DNA of 64,000 nucleotides from Fulvivirgaceae bacterium JP3-4. GTDB taxonomy: Bacteria; Bacteroidota; Bacteroidia; Cytophagales; Cyclobacteriaceae. Below are positions 60,375 through 64,000 of the stretch, in pieces. The DNA lies in NCBI GenBank assembly GCA_029309925.1, contig JARKND010000001.1, forward strand, positions 434,001 through 498,000, given 5' to 3'. The notes under the pieces are model-generated. The model made no database searches. It saw only the letters and a program-made list of their open reading frames with translations, and had not been told where the DNA came from. A program made the position numbers and the translations under genes. Each line of letters opens with the position of its first letter. Position 1 is the first letter of the stretch.

Positions 60375-61615
60375 TGCAACCCCCACGCCTGCATTTGTTC
60401 CAGGGATATGGAGTCGAGCTTGAATACATGCTCGTTGACCGCACAACTCTTCAGGTGAAGCCCATCACCGATGAATTGCTCAAGCATGTTCTTGGCAGCT
60501 ACGGAAGCGATTACGAAAACGGAATGGTGACGTGGTCCAACGAACTTGTTTTACATGTTGTTGAGTTGAAGTCATCGCGGCCGGAAAGCAACCTCAACGG
60601 TCTTGAGCACGCTTTCGCGGAAAATGTTGAACGTATCAATGCTTTGCTTTCAACGTGGAACGCCATGCTTATGCCTTCCGCTGCGCATCCGTTCATGAAC
60701 CCGCAGACGGAAACAAAGCTGTGGCCGCACGACAACAATGAAGTATACGAGATTTACAACACGATTTTTGATTGTCGTGGACATGGCTGGTCGAATCTGC
60801 AAAGCACACACTTAAACCTTCCCTTCTATGATGATGAAGAATTTGCAAAACTTCACGCTGCAATCCGGTTGATCCTTCCGATCCTTCCGGGATTGTGTGC
60901 AAGTTCTCCGATCCTTGATGGGAAGTATACGGGAGCCCTGGATATGCGAATGAATTACTACAAAACGAACCAGAGCAAACTTCCATCGATTACCGGAAAA
61001 GTTATTCCCGAGGCTGTATTCTCGAAGCGGAATTACATCAACGCCATTTACGAAAAAATCAAGACCGATATAAAACCATTCGATCCGAACGATGATCTGA
61101 ATCCGATCTGGGTAAATTCCCGCGGTGCAATTCCACGGTTTGACCGTGGTTCGATTGAGATCAGGATCATGGATATCCAGGAATGCCCCTCGGCAGATCT
61201 GTCGATCGTCAAGCTTGTAGTCGAGACGATCAAGTGCTTTGTGTCGGAGAAATTCCTGGACATTGAATCTCAAATGAAATGGAAGACCGAAACGCTAGCT
61301 CAGTTGCTCGACCAGACAACTCAGAAAGCGCAGGAGGTTGTCATCGAAAATGAAGATTATCTCAAGGTCTTCGGCTATCCGGGGAAAAAAGCTACTGTGC
61401 GCGAACTATGGCAGCATATTTTCGAACGGCTGATCCGCATCGGCACAGATTCGCTCGGAAAGACAAACCACGAAATTGAAGTGATTCTTTCTGAAGGGAC
61501 GCTCGCACAACGGATTCTTCGTGCGCTTGGCAAAGATCATTCACCGCAAAATATTTCAAGTGTGTATCGATTGCTCTGCAGCTGCCTGGCTCAGAATAAG
61601 ATGTTCATTCCCTAA
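60371..61615 (+). CDS. GCS2-type carboxylate-amine ligase
   Basis: The 414-residue protein has the glutamate-cysteine ligase 2 fold: GYGVELEYMLVD (G12-D23, with the metal Glu pair E16 and E18), WSNELVLHVVELKSSRPESN, LQSTHLNLPFYDDEEFAKLH (a His-x-N-L motif), and RFDRGSIEIRIMDIQECPSADLS, which is typical of this ligase class. It forms an amide between a carboxylate and an amine, using ATP. The exact substrates are unknown. It overlaps the ATP-grasp gene (ATGA) and ends the three-gene run; the 132 bases after it hold a repeat element. It resembles bacterial YbdK/EgtA-like enzymes but is clearly linked to a peptidase and a RimK-type ligase here. Confidence 0.9.
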   Translation: MMQPPRLHLFQGYGVELEYMLVDRTTLQVKPITDELLKHVLGSYGSDYENGMVTWSNELVLHVVELKSSRPESNLNGLEHAFAENVERINALLSTWNAMLMPSAAHPFMNPQTETKLWPHDNNEVYEIYNTIFDCRGHGWSNLQSTHLNLPFYDDEEFAKLHAAIRLILPILPGLCASSPILDGKYTGALDMRMNYYKTNQSKLPSITGKVIPEAVFSKRNYINAIYEKIKTDIKPFDPNDDLNPIWVNSRGAIPRFDRGSIEIRIMDIQECPSADLSIVKLVVETIKCFVSEKFLDIESQMKWKTETLAQLLDQTTQKAQEVVIENEDYLKVFGYPGKKATVRELWQHIFERLIRIGTDSLGKTNHEIEVILSEGTLAQRILRALGKDHSPQNISSVYRLLCSCLAQNKMFIP

Positions 61616-61623
61616 GGGAAGAT

Positions 61624-61745
61624 CGAAGTTCCAAGTTCCAAAATCCAAAATCCAAGGTCCTAACATAATCGTTTGGTTTGGTATTTGGATCTTGGTATTT
61701 GGATCTTGGCCTTTGGCATTTGGCTTTTGGATCTTGGTATTTGGC
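61624..61745. repeat. Intergenic repeat element D (TTTGGATCTTGG words)
   Basis: The left part (61624-61661) is made of TTCCAA and AAAATCC words. The right part (61673-61745) has two exact GGTATTTGGATCTT copies in tandem and a third partial one at 61730. The two parts are inverted with respect to each other (TTCCAAAATCCAAAATCC against words like GGATCTTGGTATTTGG). The element fills the gap between the convergent GCS2 and anti-sigma-like genes, so it may end both transcripts. Confidence 0.6.
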
Positions 61746-61746
61746 C

Positions 61747-62355
61747 TCACGAATTGAGATCCTTCAAGACCAACTTCAGCTTCTCCAGATAGTTTCCATA
61801 AAGTTTTTTCAGGATCCAGTTCACCAGCCAGGTGCTGCCTATATAAAATAGAGCGGCAAAGCCGAGCAGGTACGCGATGGTTTTCGGCTGTGAAAGGATA
61901 GTCAAAAACTGTTCGACTCCACGTTCAATAGCACCGAACGTCAGTGCCAGGAAAAAATAAACAGGATATAATAATGTGTAGCTTCGTTTGTAGAATTTGA
62001 GATAACCGGAGAGACTGCTGGTCAGATTTTCAAGGGCTGCACGCAAATTGCCTTCCGGATTAAACCGGTTCAGCAGCATAAGCTTTTTCACATAGTAGAA
62101 GGAGTAGGCAACGAAGATTGCAAGAATCGAGACCGAAGTCCATTTCAAAGCACCGCTTGGAAGCGTCAGTGCATAAATAAGCAACACGATTCCCGAGACC
62201 AAAGTAAAACCAAGTTCAAGCCATACACTTCGCTTCAGCTTGTTGACAATGGACTTGCTGTTGCCCCTCAGCATGGATGCGAGCTCTGTTTCCGCCTTTG
62301 GCTGGAAGACAGCATCGCTTTTTTTCCATAAGTCTTTCAATTCATCGAGTTCCAT
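61747..62355 (-). CDS. Membrane protein, candidate anti-sigma factor
   Basis: The protein of about 202 residues has four hydrophobic segments (about residues 49-64, 71-88, 128-143, 160-178) and an N-terminal cytoplasmic part of about 45 residues (MELDELKDLWKKSDAVFQ). It follows the sigma-factor gene, and the two overlap by 14 bases when the ATG at 62355 is used (or 26 with the ATG at 62367). Anti-sigma factors are often encoded like this, and the short N-terminal DLWKKSD-type motif is seen in such proteins of Bacteroidota. No zinc motif is seen. Its role is inferred from position. Confidence 0.6.
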   Translation of the reverse strand: MELDELKDLWKKSDAVFQPKAETELASMLRGNSKSIVNKLKRSVWLELGFTLVSGIVLLIYALTLPSGALKWTSVSILAIFVAYSFYYVKKLMLLNRFNPEGNLRAALENLTSSLSGYLKFYKRSYTLLYPVYFFLALTFGAIERGVEQFLTILSQPKTIAYLLGFAALFYIGSTWLVNWILKKLYGNYLEKLKLVLKDLNS

Positions 62356-62890
62356 GGCTGTCGGCAAACATTAGTTTTCTTAATTTTTCCCTGATGCGGT
62401 TCATCCGTACGCGCACGTTGTTCTGGGTAATACCAATTGTTTCTGCAATCTCTTCGTAGGGAACTTCTTCAAGCGCCATCATGATCATGGCACGCTCAAC
62501 TTCAGAAAGCTGTCGGATGGCCCACTGTAATTTTTGCAGTTCCTCTTCCTGTTCAACTCCGCCACTGTGTTCGGAAATGTTGAAGTGAAATTCCTGAAGG
62601 TCTTCCGTCTTAACATTGCGGCTGTTCTTGCGGTAACCTGAGATTGCCGTGTTCAGGGCGATGCGATACATCCACGTAGAGATCTTCGCCTCACCTCGGA
62701 ACGTGTGAAACGATTTCCAAAGCTGAAGCACGATTTCCTGAAAAAGGTCGTTGCGCGCCTCCTGATCATTCTCATACATGATGCAGACCTTGTGCACCAA
62801 ACCCTGGTGCGCTTTTATCAGATCGATGAATCGTTTTTCTTCGCCAGTCACGGGGTGGAGAAAGTTCAGAGTTCGAGGAAAAAGTTCCAT
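62342..62890 (-). CDS. ECF-type RNA polymerase sigma factor
   Basis: The protein of about 182 residues has region 2 (FIDLIKAHQGLVHKVC, NDLFQEIVLQLWKSF, ISTWMYRIALNTAIS) and region 4 (LQWAIRQLSEVERAMIMMAL, YEEIAETIGITQNNVRVRMN), without region 3, as in extracytoplasmic-function sigma factors. It directs RNA polymerase to a stress or envelope regulon. The candidate anti-sigma gene overlaps its 3' end. The ATG at 62890 (MELFPR) is preferred to an in-frame ATG at 62908, because the upstream part is not conserved in such proteins. Confidence 0.93.
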   Translation of the reverse strand: MELFPRTLNFLHPVTGEEKRFIDLIKAHQGLVHKVCIMYENDQEARNDLFQEIVLQLWKSFHTFRGEAKISTWMYRIALNTAISGYRKNSRNVKTEDLQEFHFNISEHSGGVEQEEELQKLQWAIRQLSEVERAMIMMALEEVPYEEIAETIGITQNNVRVRMNRIREKLRKLMFADSHGTR

Positions 62891-62983
62891 GCAGATCCAT
62901 AACTGCAAAAGAACGGCACCTTAAGCAATGAACGCTAGTGTATTGGTCGAAGGTAGGGAAAGAATGTTACAACGGAAAGGGGA

Positions 62984-63035
62984 AAAGTTCAAGGTTCAAG
63001 TTCACCGTTGGAGCTAACTTTGAACCTTGAACTTT
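62984..63035 (-). terminator. Hairpin element E between cytochrome and sigma genes
   Basis: AAAGTTCAAGGTTCAAGTT (62984-63002) and AACTTTGAACCTTGAACTTT (63016-63035) are inverted copies with one inserted base, around a 13-base loop. It lies 10 bases past the stop of the cytochrome gene as that gene is read and upstream of the sigma gene. It probably ends the cytochrome transcript. It also belongs to the word-permuted repeat type seen at 10391, 39545, 50882 and 61624. Confidence 0.65.
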
Positions 63036-63044
63036 GAAATAAAA

Positions 63045-63923
63045 TTACAGGCTATTCAAATAAAGATGCAACGCCTTCAATTCCGTATCCGAATACGCCT
63101 TCGTCATTGTCCATGGCATTTCTGTTGGCTTCAGCACTTTTCCTTCGGGTGTTTTTCCTGTGCGCAATGTCTCCATGAATTGGTCGTCTGTCCACTTGCC
63201 AGGATGACCCGTTGAGCTGATGTCGGCAACTACCGGAAACCCTGGTGCTACGGGCTCACCGCCTTTCATATTTTCGCGGTGACAACCCTGACAGGCTATC
63301 GAAAGGTATTTTCCATATTCAACTGACACCTCGGCTTTCACTTCTTTCACAAGCGTTCTGTTGTGATCGATCATCTCAGCAGGTACCAGCGGAAGTTTTC
63401 CAAGATCTGTCAGAATTCGCGCGACCGGTCCAAGATTGTGTTGAGGCAACTCGCGGTCAACATTCGGCAACTGCGAGCAATAGGCGATGATTGCCGTCAT
63501 GTCCTGCTCCGACAGCAGTGTGTATTCGTGAGCGGGCATAAAGAGCAGTGGTTTTCCGTCTCTGCGGATACCATGTTTGAGCGCCAATACCCAATCCGTT
63601 GTCGAGTGATCCTGTGGCAATCCGCCTTTGCCTTTTGTGAGGTTCTTTGCCACAAGAAGCCCGAGTGCAGGATCGTCAATAAAGACCTTGCCGCCAAGAT
63701 CTCCACCGTGGCAATCGTTACAGCCTTTGGTGGTGATGAGTCGCTCACCGGTGGCGAGAAGCGTAGAATCATTGGGATCGAAGGTGAGTTGCTGCGGGGT
63801 TACAGCATACACTTTGTTAAGGCGACTTTCTGTGCTGAAATAAACCTTTGTGTAGAAAATGCCGGCAATGACTATGAGGACAGCCAGCACAACACCAATT
63901 ACTTTGAGAACTTTCTTTAACAT
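63045..63923 (-). CDS. Membrane-anchored di-haem cytochrome c
   Basis: The 292-residue protein has an N-terminal membrane helix (VIGVVLAVLIVIAGIFYTKV) that is probably not cleaved, then two cytochrome c domains. The haem sites are C68-N-D-C71-H72 in KGCNDCHGG and C211-Q-G-C214-H215 in ACQGCHREN. Possible Met ligands are M129 (LLFMPAHEYT) and a Met near the C-terminus (EMPWTM). It acts at the periplasmic face as an electron carrier or as a subunit of a dehydrogenase; the GMC dehydrogenase at 13096 needs such a partner, but the genes are 48 kb apart. It is transcribed alone. Confidence 0.92.
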   Translation of the reverse strand: MLKKVLKVIGVVLAVLIVIAGIFYTKVYFSTESRLNKVYAVTPQQLTFDPNDSTLLATGERLITTKGCNDCHGGDLGGKVFIDDPALGLLVAKNLTKGKGGLPQDHSTTDWVLALKHGIRRDGKPLLFMPAHEYTLLSEQDMTAIIAYCSQLPNVDRELPQHNLGPVARILTDLGKLPLVPAEMIDHNRTLVKEVKAEVSVEYGKYLSIACQGCHRENMKGGEPVAPGFPVVADISSTGHPGKWTDDQFMETLRTGKTPEGKVLKPTEMPWTMTKAYSDTELKALHLYLNSL

Positions 63924-64000
63924 ATGAGCAGTTTGGGAAATGAACGGGAAACCTTATCCCCCGACCTTCGTTAAAAGGAGCATTTCCTACGCATAACGGA

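Noticed and set aside
61673-61745. Tandem repeats that might suggest a small CRISPR array
   Set aside because: The repeat units are 14 bases, directly abutting and imperfect, with no unique spacers of 25-40 bases, and no cas gene is nearby. They are part of the intergenic hairpin-type element.

Overview
The window reads as a chromosomal stretch from a Bacteroidota bacterium, most likely of the order Cytophagales. The evidence is a DUF4249 lipoprotein, an OmpA/TPR/PD40-repeat outer-membrane protein, many sensor kinases paired with stand-alone receiver domains, TAnnTTTG-type promoter boxes, mostly weak Shine-Dalgarno sequences, and a bacterial phosphosulfolactate synthase. The genus cannot be fixed from the sequence alone. 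I see no transposase, integrase, phage gene, CRISPR array or rRNA.

Layout. 0-2 kb: the 3' end of a manganese catalase gene, a DsbA-like thiol oxidoreductase, and a frameshifted DNA alkylation repair gene. 2-7.4 kb: a four-gene run of tail-specific protease, secreted helical protein, an unrecognised protein with beta-carbonic-anhydrase-like motifs, and a GntR regulator. 7.4-10.3 kb: a DUF4249 lipoprotein, then a cupin/DUF1772 pair facing a TetR regulator across an inverted-repeat operator. 10.3-14.9 kb: tRNA-Arg(CCG), an acyltransferase-like membrane protein, TatA, and a two-gene Tat-exported GMC dehydrogenase. 15-25 kb: small unknown genes, a CadD-type transporter and a signalling region with two paralogous receiver-kinase fusions, a CHASE3-PAS kinase and single-domain receivers. 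25-35 kb: secreted or envelope enzymes (ADP-ribosylglycohydrolase, OmpA protein, D-aminoacylase) and aspS.

35-43 kb holds housekeeping and stress genes: tadA, manganese superoxide dismutase, a class A beta-lactamase-like lipoprotein, uvrB, aroE, the comA-type synthase and a TPR protein. 43-49.5 kb is a tightly coupled exopolysaccharide operon on the minus strand (glycosyltransferase, RfbC, Wza-like export protein, Wzc-like tyrosine autokinase, PHP-type tyrosine phosphatase, NAD-dependent epimerase). 49.6-58 kb holds hflX, tRNA-Arg(CCT), a receiver and TPR-kinase pair, a 15-cysteine copper-binding-type protein, a YdjC-family deacetylase and an S1/P1 nuclease.

The most notable region is 58.2-61.6 kb. 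Three plus-strand genes encode a C39-like cysteine peptidase, a RimK-like ATP-grasp ligase with a long N-terminal domain, and a GCS2-type carboxylate-amine ligase. Together they look like a peptide- or amide-forming system with a dedicated peptidase. A second unexplained pattern is five intergenic elements built from short, repeatedly permuted words arranged as large imperfect hairpins; one lies beside each of the two tRNA-Arg genes. The window ends with an ECF sigma factor and membrane-protein pair and a di-haem cytochrome c.
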